A stretch of DNA of 64,000 nucleotides, from positions 25,529 through 89,528 of the forward strand of contig JAJIRX010000619.1 in the NCBI GenBank assembly GCA_023853785.1. The letters are read 5' to 3'. The stretch comes from Psilocybe azurescens. Lineage: Eukaryota; Basidiomycota; Agaricomycetes; Agaricales; Agrocybaceae. Below, piece after piece: positions 1 to 9,684 of the stretch. Every line of letters begins with the position of its first letter. Position 1 is the first letter of the stretch. Under the pieces are notes generated by a model. The model searched no databases and was not told where the DNA came from. It saw nothing but the letters and a program-made list of their open reading frames with translations. The translations under genes were made by a program, and so were the position numbers.

Positions 1-556
1 TAATTCCGACACCATGTTGAGGAGTTGAGTGGCAACTCCTGGGTGGCTGTGATGGCCTCCATCCCATTCCTGGGAGTGGATGTTAAAGTCACCCCACATA
101 TAGATGAAGGGTGGGAGTGAGGCTGCCTCCTCCGCCAGGAAGAGAGCAGCCGTATGGGTCTTATCTGAATAGACGTTCATCAGATTATAGCTCTGTCTGT
201 TTGCAAACAGGCTGAGAATGAGTACGCCGCAGTGATCAATGAGATCACGATGCATGGATGGACAAAACTCTTTCAAGCAGTTAGACACATAGGCCATAAC
301 CCTTGGGCAAGAATCAGGTTCGGGAATATGCACCATAGGCAACCACAAAGGATGCAGTGGGGTGCCGATAACATCATCACCAGACTTACAAGAAGTAGAC
401 GGTGCAGTGCGTACAAACCTCCAGGGAGGTTCTTGGATAAAAACAATATTGTATGCTAATACAAAATGTTTGAGTATAGTTTCTACGCTTAGGCTGGACT
501 TTGCGCAGTTGAAACTCAAAATTCTAACCGGAAGGTCCTGGACGGTTTGACTCATT
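1..556 (-). pseudogene. LINE copy A, endonuclease part of ORF2 (cut by window start)
   Basis: Read on the minus strand from about 550, this encodes the start of a LINE ORF2: an exonuclease-endonuclease-phosphatase (APE-like) domain that nicks target DNA. The reading VRILSFNCAKSSLS, then FIQEPPW, then PPFIYMWGDFNIHSQEWD shows the QEPPW and GDFN motifs of this fold. It matches copy B at 23154-23705 closely, and copy A keeps the GDFN frame that copy B has lost by a one-base shift. The remainder of ORF2 would lie to the left of the window. The initiating methionine is at about 553, three bases from the ORF1 stop region, so ORF1 and ORF2 are almost contiguous. It is probably inactive because ORF1 upstream is broken. 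Confidence 0.8.
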
Positions 557-2340
557 CTAATGACCAGTGGTTAGGGAGGATCGGTGCGTGATAGAATTTG
601 CTTGTATCTGACGATATTTCTTGGCAGCCCAGAGAGGATTAAACCTGTGACTGCAGAACATGCAAGTGCGCTCATGGGCACCGTGATTCTTTCCACAGTT
701 GGGGCAGCGAGGGAGATGAGGGCATGGCTCCCCAGTAGGCGTTGGAGCCTGCGGGGGTTTGCCTTTGGATTTCCTTTGCAACAAGATGCAACAGCACGGT
801 GCTCCTCCAGCTTGTGAGGACCAGAGCAGCGCAGACATTTAGCCGGCAGCCACATGACAGCGACCAACGGGATGGCCCCACCTCCAGCACTGAGTGCAGA
901 GGGAGATGCCAGAGCTCTTCGAGCAGGCTCGTATCCAAAGGGGACGACCCCTGAACATGAACTGTTTGTCCCATGAGCTGGCGGGCATGGGCACTGGATG
1001 CGGTGTCCCAGATGTCAAAGAAAGCAGTGGCGGTGGTGCTTGCCTTGGAAGTCACGAACTATGAGGGGATCGCCGCACAGTATGTGAGATGGAGACCAGA
1101 TGGGAGAGGCCTTGAGTGCTGAGGCAACCTCATCCCATTTGGTGAGATGGTCCAGGTCATAGTGAGTACCTTGGAATCGAGGAACATCAACAATTCATAG
1201 GAATGACTTGGACGTGGGCATGCCGACCCATGGCGTAAACTTGTAGTGGGCCTTGAAATGAGAAGTGATTGCGCCACAGAGGATATCCGTGTCACGTTCA
1301 CTGGGGACTTTGTCAGTGGGTACAGAGTATCCATTGTAAGCAAGTTGAGTACCCAGGACCTTCACTCAAAGGCCCTGGCAGATAAGGATGTCCGAAGACC
1401 GATCCTTGAATGAGATTAGCATCTTTAGGATGATCTCCCATGTCAATGAGCAGTTGGCACCTAGAGAGGCCATGTGAAGTGTAGTCTGGGATCTTTCTAC
1501 CCTTCGGGAGGGGAGGCCTAGATGGAGGAGCAGCTGGCAAAGCTGGCTGCTTGATGGGGGCAGCCTTGCAAGCGGTGTCCACATAAGAATGAGGAGCTGG
1601 GCGCTGCAGGGGCGTGAGGGAGGAAGGAGGCACAGGGGGGGGCCTCTGATTAGGAACCACTGGCTTCTTGGCCAGCGGGTGGGGTTGAGGAGGAGCAGGG
1701 GTAGAGGCAGGCTTATCAGCCCGACCTTTTCCTTTGTCCTGCTGTGCTTGAATGGGAGGCCTGGCCGGTGCATTCCTATGAGAGGAAACGAGCAGGCTCA
1801 GCCAGTGTCATGACGATGTCGTTGTCTCCAGCCCCACCGTGGTCAGACCAAGCAGGGGGAAGGGAGAGGCAGAGGGGGTCTGGAGAGTTCTGACCAATAG
1901 CCAATGGCCTTTGGATAGTGTTGTCTTCTGCAGTGAATGACTCCGCAACCACACAGATTGGGAGGATGTTGTCAGGAGTGGGCATAGTACCCAGGTCCCC
2001 ATTAAAGGTCTCACAGGTGAAATCAACCACCGCTTGAGCCAGGGATGCCCCCATTGGGGATGAATGAAGGTTGATGTGTGAGGAATTAACATACCCCACA
2101 ATCGTCCTGAGTGCCCCCATAATCCTTTGACTATCTTCTACCATGTCAGAATCTCCATAACTGAGTGATAGGTAAGAGGGGGGTTGTCCATATCTTTGTC
2201 CTCAGACCTTGCAGGCAACGGAGCATTGGAGGGGTGGGCGTTGTTGTCCCTGGCAGTAACCGTGGGAGTGCAATGATGAGAACTCTGCCTGGACAACGTG
2301 GCAGAGCGACTGGGTTGGGCGGTGCATTGTCATACACCAA
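557..2340 (-). pseudogene. LINE copy A, ORF1 (gag-like zinc-knuckle protein)
   Basis: ORF1 of the same element, encoding the nucleic-acid-binding gag-like protein that coats LINE RNA. It is proline/serine-rich at the N end (1300-2150). Near the C end are CCHC-type knuckles, seen as CLRCSGPHKLEEHRAVASC (about 770-830) and CPNCGKNHGAHERTC (about 650-700). The frame changes at least twice (around 1310-1370 and 840-870), so no single intact protein is made. Similarity to copy B ends near 2330-2340, where the sequence turns to unrelated AT-rich DNA; this is either the 5' end or a break. The best alternative is a distinct subfamily, but colinearity with copy B is clear. Confidence 0.75.
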
Positions 2341-2344
2341 TTTT

Positions 2345-4004
2345 GATTGGATATGAGATTTATCTATAAGCTTAGAGTGTCTGTCTTGACTCCCCATTGC
2401 ATGCAGAAGCTAGGGTTATTATTTTGCATTTTTATCTGAAGCACATCCCTCAATATTCAACGTTGAAGCCCATTCACAGTCCACTTCAATCTCCATTCCA
2501 ACTTTCAATCTCCACTTCAACTATTTGATCAGCTACATTCCCTATCAGTGATTCAATCGGCTATCTATTTCAAACCTCAAGGCTATACGCAGCTTATTCC
2601 TGGACATCATTCCTATCCATTCTAGTATGCACAGCATCATATATCACCATCGTCATCAGTATTTGGTCATCTACAACTATTTGGTCCTTAACTGGATTCC
2701 ACATATGCAGCAAATCTTTGTCTCACTCAGCAGTCTTGGTAATGGATGACTGAGCTATACTATGAATAGACTGGTTCTATTCATTAGCATGGTACTTGTT
2801 TGCTATTTTGGCTCCTTTTCTATTGTCTGACACTTTCATATGATTGATCCTTCCTTCCTTTTGTCATTCTTACTTATTGTAATTACTCAGCTTTGCTTCT
2901 TTCTTACTCATCTCACTTTGCTTTTCATAATCCTGCTTATACTTCTTACTCATCCTATATTACTTACTTACTCATCCTTCTATTTTTCACTCCTAAACTC
3001 TGTCAGCCTTCAATCTATTGTATGTAGTTAACAGATGGGACTACTGGGTATCGTTCTATAGAATGATTAGTATAGTTTGGACACTTGATCTCTCTTAAAT
3101 ATTTTTCTATGTTCTCTGGTATATAAACCATGTATTAGTATTGCTTGGAATGCAAGGAAGTTACAAGCACCAACTTTCTTCACAGCAAAGATTTCAAGTT
3201 ATCAAGTACTCAGTCCAGCACTCCAAGTATGCATTCAATCAATCTCTATCAATATTCAGCACAAAATTCAACAATCACTCCAGTTATTCAAGACATTCAT
3301 CAGTGGCTAGACCAGCCTATCCAACCACCCATGCTCTCACATCCCAGAGCAATTTGTCCAGTTCATTTCAATCCTATCATCCTCCAGACCCTTCATTCTT
3401 CCTCTACATCAAGATCCTCAACTGCCCATTGCTTCTATTGCTCCAGAATATTTTTATTCAGCAATCTTGGTCTTGTTGTCATCTTCATCCATTGCCCTAG
3501 TCATCCCTCATTCACTTCACCGCTCTGTTTGATTTTTTGGTTCAAGAATATCGCACAATCCTTCACCATCTATCACTCCAGGCTGCTCAAGTCATTATTC
3601 TATCAGCAGGCTTTACTTCTAGCTTTGCAGACACTGCAGACTCAATTGAAGCGCACTAGGATCAAAACTACATTCTCACTCCTGCCCCGTATCCATCTCT
3701 ACAATTTATCTAGTCATTTGGCCCATCCACAGTCATCACACCTCATTCACACCGTTCTACCCCAATCAAGTCGGGTTGCTTCCTCCCAGTAAATACTCAA
3801 GGGCATTTTATATTCCCTCATCCATTCCTCTTCCTTCATATGTCCCTGCCCTCCTCAGACCACATATATCTTCACAACCTAGTGGCCAAGCCAGCCCTCA
3901 CTTTAATTCAACAGGGAGAGAGTTGTCTTATCTAGTCTAGACCATTCCTCTCTGGTTTATGTTTTGGTTTTGATTTATATATCAAATCACACACTATGTA
4001 GTTC
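2345..4004. other. AT/CT-rich stretch, no convincing gene
   Basis: About 1.65 kb with no protein family I recognise. The longest open frame (3145-3792, +) is Ser/Gln/His-rich and compositionally biased, so I do not call it a gene. A TATA-like GTATATAAAC sits at 3119-3128, about 20 bases before CATGTATTAG, and the downstream sequence resembles an LTR-type leader; a solo or degenerate LTR of another family is possible. No terminal TG..CA pair or target duplication could be confirmed. Confidence 0.4.
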
Positions 4005-4114
4005 AGTGGTGGCGCAAGCCATTGATTCGTTCTCTGCAGCCTGGGAAACCTGCTCCAAAGAGGTCACTATTACAAGGCGCTCAAAACCATGGTGGACGGA
4101 CGAGTGCTCAGTTA

Positions 4115-5713
4115 CAGTAGCTCAAAAACCGTCCCAATGTTTGGCACTTTCTCACTAATTGTTTAATAACTTGGGAAATAAATTATGTAAAAGTCTGAAA
4201 ATATTATATGTTATAGTTTAACATGTGACTAACATATTTCTCACAAAGATCATATGATTTTAACAAAAACTGATTAAGTAATGGAATTTACAAAATAATA
4301 AAACATTGGGACAGTTTTTGACCCTATAAAATAATAGCTTTACATGCTTGTAGAAAGCCAAATTGCTTTGTATAAATTGTGAGAAAATTAAACAAGGTCA
4401 TGTGACACTATTTGTACACATTTGCAATGTTGAATTCAAGTTCAACCATCTTTCTCTTTAACCACCACATCATGAAGCCTGCAACACCTTCTCAGTACAA
4501 TTCTGTCCTCAATCTTCTTGAAGAGGGCTATTCTCTTTGTCAAATAGAGTCTAAAACTGGTTTGGGAAAGTCTACTGTTGGAAGAATCAAGAGGGAAGTG
4601 GATGCCAACAAAGAAACCCCCAAAACAACAAAGGTGGACGTTCTTCCAAGCTTACTCCCAAGGATAAACAGGTCCTTTTTGTCAAATCAAAACAGGAAAG
4701 CTGGACAATGCTGTCCAGGCAACACACTTCATCAATGATGCTATTCCCTCTCCTGTTTGTGCCCAAACAGTCAGAAATGCCCTCAAAGAAAACAACTTCC
4801 GCTCTGTTGTTAAATCAAAATGGCCCCTCCTCAAGGCTATCCACTGTCAAAAATGCCTAAAATTTGCCCAGAATCATGTTGGCTGGACTGTGGAGGATTG
4901 GAAAAGAGTACTCTGGTCAGATGAAACAAAAATCAACAGGATTGGCTCAGATGGAAGGGTCTATACATGGAAACCCAAGGGTGAAGCAATCTCAGATAGA
5001 ACAACATCACCAACTGTCAAGCATGGAGGGGCAACAATCTCATGGTATGGGGTTGTATGGGGTGGAATGGTGTTGGAACACTCACTGAGGTTGAGGGGAA
5101 GATGAATGCAGACCAATACTGTGAAATTTTGGAGCATGGGGTGGATGAAAGCTTTGACAACTTGGAGATGGCAGAGGGGAAAAATATTTTTCAGCAGGAT
5201 AATGACCCCAAACACACCTCCAAAAAAAGCTCAAGAATAGTTTTTGGCCAATGATGTTGAAGTTATGGAGTGGCCACCCCAATCCCCTGCTCTCAACCCC
5301 ATTGAACACCTTTGGGTTTACCTCAAAAGGCAAATGAACACCTATGAGACACCACCCAAAGGAGCATTTGAATTGTGGGTGAGATTGGCAAAGGAATGGA
5401 CTGAAATACCTTCATAAACATGCCAAAGGCTTATAGAAAGCATGCCAAGGAGAATGGAGGCTGTTATCAAGGCAAAGGGAGGCCATACTAAGTACTAGAT
5501 AGAGAGTCAAAAAACTGTCCCAATGCTCTATTATTTTGTAAATTCCATTACTTAATCAGTTTTTGTTAAAATCATGTGACCTTGGTGAGAAATATGTTAG
5601 TCACATGTTAAACTATAACATATAATATTTTCAGACTTTTACATAATTTATTCCCAAGTTATTAAACAATTAGTGAGAAAGTGCCAAACTTTGGGACAGT
5701 TTTTGAGCTACTG
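4115..5713 (+). mobile_element. Tc1/mariner element 1, flanked by TA
   Basis: 1,599-bp DNA transposon with flanking TA at 4113-4114 and 5714-5715. It begins CAGTAGCTCAAAAA and ends with the inverse. The inverted repeats are long (about 208 bp: 4115-4322 and 5506-5713), AT-rich and contain a second, inner copy of the end motif (CATTGGGACAGTTTTTGA near 4303-4320) in inverse orientation. Host reading frames on both sides join at the TA, which shows insertion into LINE copy C. A second copy is at 17833-19435. Confidence 0.95.
4472..5498 (+). pseudogene. Tc1-family DD34E transposase (broken)
   Basis: Encodes a cut-and-paste transposase. The likely start is the ATG at 4472 (MKPATPSQYNSV); a helix-turn-helix segment follows (EEGYSLCQIESKTGLGKSTVGRIKRE, about residues 14-40). 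The catalytic segment shows WSDETK (first Asp, near 4920), QQDNDPKHTSK (second Asp, near 5200) and NPIEHLWVY (Glu, near 5300). In copy 2 the second Asp and the Glu are 34 residues apart, i.e. DD34E. The reading frame shifts near 4625-4640, 5090-5100 and 5230, and a TAA replaces a codon after IPS near 5415, so this copy cannot make transposase. Confidence 0.85.
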
Positions 5714-5715
5714 TA

Positions 5716-7125
5716 CGCTTCAGGCTTACCTGGAGTATGGTCTCCCAGAAGACTGGAAGCTTTTTCGAAAGGCGGTTAAAAATGCCAAACAGATTTTCTT
5801 TGATTCTAGAATCATAGAAATATCCATTACCAACAAGCGCACCTGGGACCTTATGTCATGGGTCCAACAGCGCAAGTTACCCCTGTGCGAGGCTATTCAG
5901 TATCAGGGGCAGCCTTGCCATGCTCTTCCTCAGTTGTGGGATGCACTCCACAATACCTATAACTTGGCATCAGATCGCCCGTTCAACATCGGCATTCTCA
6001 ATTCCATCCCTGACATGCCTGTTTGGGGATGGGTCCCTTTCTCTGCACTTGAGATACGGGAGGCCCTGGCCTCCTGCTCCAATGTGTTGGCCCCAGGGCT
6101 GGACCACATCAAGTGGTCTCATCTCAAGATGCTGATGCATGGTCCCACCCACGTTTTCACCATCTTACTCTCGCTCGCCAATGCCTGCCTTTGGGTTGGG
6201 CACTGGCCCAAGCACTTCAAGGAGTCCATGTCGGTTATCATCCCAAAACCGAACAAGCCCTCCTACTCTGCTCCAAAGGCGTTCAGGTCCATTGTACTCC
6301 TGAATACCGTTGGTAAATTGATTGAGAAAATGCTTTCCAATCATATCCAGTTCGATGATGTTGCCTCAGACATCTTCCACCCAAATCAGATCGGAGGGAT
6401 CCATCAACAATCCACTGAAGATGCTGGCCTCATCCTGACGCACATGGTGCACACTGGGTGGGCCAAGGGACTCAAGCCTAGTATCATTGCCTTTGATGTC
6501 TCTCAGTTCTTGCTGTCACTCAACCATGAGGTTCTCATGGCTATCCTCTGGAAGCTAGGGTTTAGCGACAATGTTGTCAAATTCTTCTCCCATTATTTGG
6601 TCGGTCGGCTCTACGTAGTACGTGTGGGGTGACTTTATCTCGGACCTTTGCCAGGCAGATGTAGGAGTGGGACAGGGCAGAGCCCTGTCCCCAGTCCTAT
6701 CTGCTCTCTATCTTACCCTCATTATGAGGCTCTTTGAGCTGGACCCACTCACTTGTGGGTGTTTCTGCTCTCATATGTTAATGATGGCACTCTTGTTGTG
6801 CAATCAAAGTCTCTTTTGACAACTGTGATGCTCTTAAATGGGTGTATGGTGTCATATTCGAACTGTTCAAGAAATTTGAACTTGCACTGGAACACGACAA
6901 GTCTGAAGTATTCCACTTTGACCGGTCACATTCCAAAGACAATCCCCCTGTCAATTTGGGCTATGCTCCATATACCGGCACAACCCCTTTCAAACCCAAG
7001 CTGTATTGGCGGTACTTGGGTTTCTACTTCAATCGAAAGCTCACCTTTACTGAGCATGTTTAATACTACTCTACCAAGGTTTTGTCGACTGTCAAGGCAA
7101 TGAAGATGCTTGGTAGCTCTACTTG
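5716..7125 (+). pseudogene. LINE copy C reverse transcriptase domain
   Basis: Continues the LINE ORF2 after the mariner insertion. It carries the N-terminal RT region (TNKRTWDLMSWVQQRKLP), the fingers motif APGLDHIKWSHLK (near 6090) and SVIIPKPNKPSYSAPKAF..IVLLNTVGKLIEKM (near 6230-6330). The palm active site is LLSYVNDGTLVV (near 6765-6800): the canonical YxDD is YVND here, so the first catalytic Asp is Asn. Frameshifts occur near 6620 and 6745-6755. It is therefore inactive. The thumb region runs to GSST-stop at about 7125. Confidence 0.85.
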
Positions 7126-7479
7126 AGGTCTGCGCCCTGTTCAAAAGTGCATCCTCTATTGTGCCTGCGTGCTTCCTATAGTTACGTATGGCTTTTGTCT
7201 CTGGTACTTTGCAGCTGCCCATTGCAAAGGTGCCCTTCATTATCTCTCTGTGATGCAGCGCTCTGCTGCATTGCGGATTACTGGTGTGTTTTGCACCTCT
7301 CTGACTGGTGGAGTGGAGGCCCTTGCAGGCCTCCCCCTATCAATCTTCTCCTTTGCCATCTATCTGAGTGAGCCAACTATTGGTTTGCCACCCTGACCCC
7401 AACCCATCCTGTGAGAGCCTTCCTCTCTCGTTTTTAACTCGCGGCACTATTGTGCTGCACCCCTCTCTCTCAATTTAGA

Positions 7480-8260
7480 CTATGTCTGAACCAGAGATCT
7501 TCTGCACTAATGGGACTCTCTTCAAGTCTGACACTAATGTTCTTGCTCTGACGGAGACCTTACTCCCGATGAACCCATTTTTATGACCGGGTGTTTGACT
7601 TATGGACCGCTTTGTGGACCAAGTCCACTTTGATGACTGCAAGATTTCTTGTGGCGATGCCGACAAGGAATTGAAGCAGCGCACCAAACACCTTGACAAG
7701 CTCTGGGACAAAATCTTGGAGAGTATCGGAACCTATTATAGAGGGACAGATGCCAGCGTGCCCCTCTCAGGATGGTATCAAGCCATTGCGGCCACCATCC
7801 TGTTCAGCAGCAGAGCTGAGCGCTGGCACACTCGGCATGTCGCAGGCAAAGTCACTGCACCCAATGCAGAGCTATATGCCATCTGCTCTGCAATCGTCAA
7901 TGCGACTTCATGTGATAATTGTACGGACATTTTTGTATTCACGGACTCGATGGCCTCCGCCCGTTGAGCTGTCGATCCTTCTATCCACTCCAGACAGGGC
8001 CACTCAGTGGCTGTCTGTGAGGCTCTTCAGACTTGGTTCACCCGTAAGGATGGCCAGTCAATTACCTTTGTGTACGTCCCCTCAGCGCTTGCAGTGGGAC
8101 TTGCATTACAAAGCACACGAGTACGCAACAGAACTCAAAGTTGCACTGGGCCCACACCCAGCTACATCATTTGACAGCCTGCGCATGCAGGCTGCCCTCT
8201 CTCGAGGCACTTCCTGGAATGTCATGTTCCAGGACCCCGAATATTGAGGTCAGAACTTCC
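7480..8260 (+). pseudogene. LINE copy C RNase H domain
   Basis: The segment MDRFVDQVHFDDCKIS followed by GTDASVPLSGWYQAIAATILF, NAELYAICSAIVNA and IFVFTDSMASAR is an RNase H fold. It shows the expected acidic residues: Asp in TDAS, Glu in AELYAI, Asp in FTDS. A TGA follows SAR near 7965, where copy D has CGA, and the frame changes before 8040. In life this domain degrades the RNA strand during target-primed reverse transcription. The domain order RT then RNase H is typical of Tad1/I-type LINEs. Confidence 0.8.
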
Positions 8261-8927
8261 TCCACCTCAAAACTGTCGACGGGGCAGTTGCTCAGCCTGG
8301 GGGTAAAGATAACCCCTGGGTTCACTTCACAAACATGAGCTCTCTGCAGCTCTATGCATGCATGTGCCGGTGTATCCTGAATCATGCGCTCATTGGGTCT
8401 TACTATTCCCGGTTTAATCTTAACGATGGTGAAACATCATGCCTGTGTGGGTGTCCTTGGGAAACCCACACGCATATCCCTCACTTGCAAGAAGACTTAT
8501 AGTCCTCCCAAGGCATGCGAGCTTAGGCAGCCAACTACATTGTGCTACCTTCACTCATTTTTGGAGATGAACCCAAAAGTGTTCACCTTCTGCTCGGCTC
8601 CCACCAGTGTCGGCTGACTCAACTAACATTGGGCATTGTGTGGAGGGTCCTTGTTCAACGGTCTTGATTGGCATGGGCCAATTATCCACCTGGCTCATGG
8701 TTGCTTGAGAATTCCTGGGGAAGGGCCGTTTCGGTGGGACTTGGCTTGTTACTGGTTTTGGTGTTCAACTCACCTACCCCGCTCAGGACCTAGACCACGT
8801 TACAAACAGCATTGAGTATGCGGGAACTAGGGAGAGCTAGTACCGCTAGTCTTGGCTGCTGGACTATGGCTCCCCACGCCCTTGTTAGTTACCTCCTGCT
8901 GGTGCTGCTTCCACTTCACCCCAGGCT
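8261..8927 (+). pseudogene. LINE copy C C-terminal zinc-finger region and start of 3'UTR
   Basis: Homologous to the better preserved C-terminal region of copy B (19846-20133): a short Cys/His cluster with the pattern CxCxCPWET..HILTC, seen here as CLCGCPWETH around 8430-8475 with a frame break, then QPTTLCYLHSFLEMNPKVF. The 3'UTR starts near 8620. Function in the family is RNA or target binding; that is inference from position. Confidence 0.65.
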
Positions 8928-9207
8928 TTTTTTTTTTTTTTTTCTTGTCGATTTATGTCTATTAGAGCGTAGCCCCATGCAGACCTAACTAAGTACAACT
9001 GATAATGATGAGACCCTGTGTCCTTTTCCAGCCCGAGGACCCCATGTGCACCGCTGAGGTATGCCTGTAGTTTGCTACAGCGATCCCCTCCCAAACGACC
9101 CAACACAGAAACATTGTTTCTGGGCATCCTTGTCTTGACGGGTGGGCCACCTCAGCTGGATTCTTCCTTGAGGTTTCGGCTGGTTTTGTGTTCTTTCTGC
9201 TGGGTGT
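8928..9207 (-). mobile_element. SINE-like retroposed sequence with 11-bp target duplication
   Basis: A 280-bp insertion inside the LINE C 3'UTR. It has a poly-A tract (poly-T on the plus strand at 8928-8944) next to one copy of the duplication and is flanked by the perfect repeat CACCCCAGGCT at 8917-8927 and 9208-9218. LINE copies B and D lack it at the same place. Orientation is minus. I see no convincing tRNA A/B boxes and no ORF, so the source RNA is unknown; it may be a SINE or a retroposed small RNA. Confidence 0.75.
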
Positions 9208-9511
9208 CACCCCAGGCTTCCTAAGACTAGGGTCACTCCTAGTCTATATCACGCAAGGTTGTTCTTTGTAGATAGGTTTTGTTTTCCTACCTTGCATCGA
9301 GGGCTGGCGTTATATCCCCACAATAGCTACCCTGTTATGTGTTCAGCACGGTCATTTATCGTAGGCTTCAATGTTTCCAACGGATTCTTAGTAGTTTCAG
9401 CGAACAGTTTCTTAGTAGTTACCTGGTCGGGTATTTGTACTTAGCGACCGGACTGCTTGCATGCACTGGTATACAAATTGATGATTTAAAAAAAAGAAAA
9501 AAAAAAAAAAA
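9208..9511 (+). mobile_element. LINE copy C 3' tail and poly-A
   Basis: The conserved LINE 3'UTR, shared with 17655-17830 (-), 25809-26040 (+) and 48780-49060 (+). It ends GGTATACAAATTGATGATTT followed by an A-rich tract (9487-9511). The tract joins copia LTR sequence on the right. Confidence 0.85.
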
Positions 9512-9639
9512 ACTGAACTAAGCTATCTACTTGCCTGAAGTCCAAAGTGAGTAACTAAGGAGTTCAAGCGGTGAACTACAACTAAATAGGTGTTTGTCAT
9601 GTGATCCCATCAGTCTGAGTCTGAAATATCAATTCTAAC
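9512..9639 (-). repeat. copia-1 3' LTR, truncated by LINE C
   Basis: On the minus strand it starts TGTTAGAATTGATATTTCAG at 9639, just after a purine run (ATCACGGGGGA) that serves as polypurine tract. It runs to the LINE poly-A at 9511. Compared with the complete LTR at 33888-34139, only about the first half is present. Confidence 0.85.
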
Positions 9640-9684
9640 ATCCCCCGTGATCTGAATAGTCTCAGAAATAAAAGAATGAAATCT

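Larger units (their letters stand above)
4005..9511 (+). mobile_element. LINE copy C (5'-truncated, with nested mariner and SINE-like insertion)
   Basis: A 5'-truncated copy of the LINE. It begins inside ORF2 between endonuclease and RT (ETCSKEVTITRRSKPWW at about 4046-4097), is interrupted by a mariner element at 4115-5713, and resumes with RT, RNase H, C-terminal zinc finger and 3'UTR. A second, SINE-like insertion lies at 8928-9207. It ends in the conserved tail GGTATACAAATTGATGATTT followed by an A-rich run to 9511, directly against the 3' LTR of copia-1. Removing the insertions leaves about 3.6 kb, against roughly 6.5 kb for copy B. Confidence 0.85.

Noticed and set aside
3145..3792. 215-codon plus frame
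   Set aside because: Starts at a non-distinct ATG in CT-rich DNA; composition-biased, no recognised motif, no intron signals.
9480..9511. Poly-A runs as Pol III or bacterial-type terminators
   Set aside because: Each long A-run (9487-9511, 17635-17655 inverse, 26047-26078, 49060-49080) follows the same LINE 3'UTR, so they are retroposition tails.
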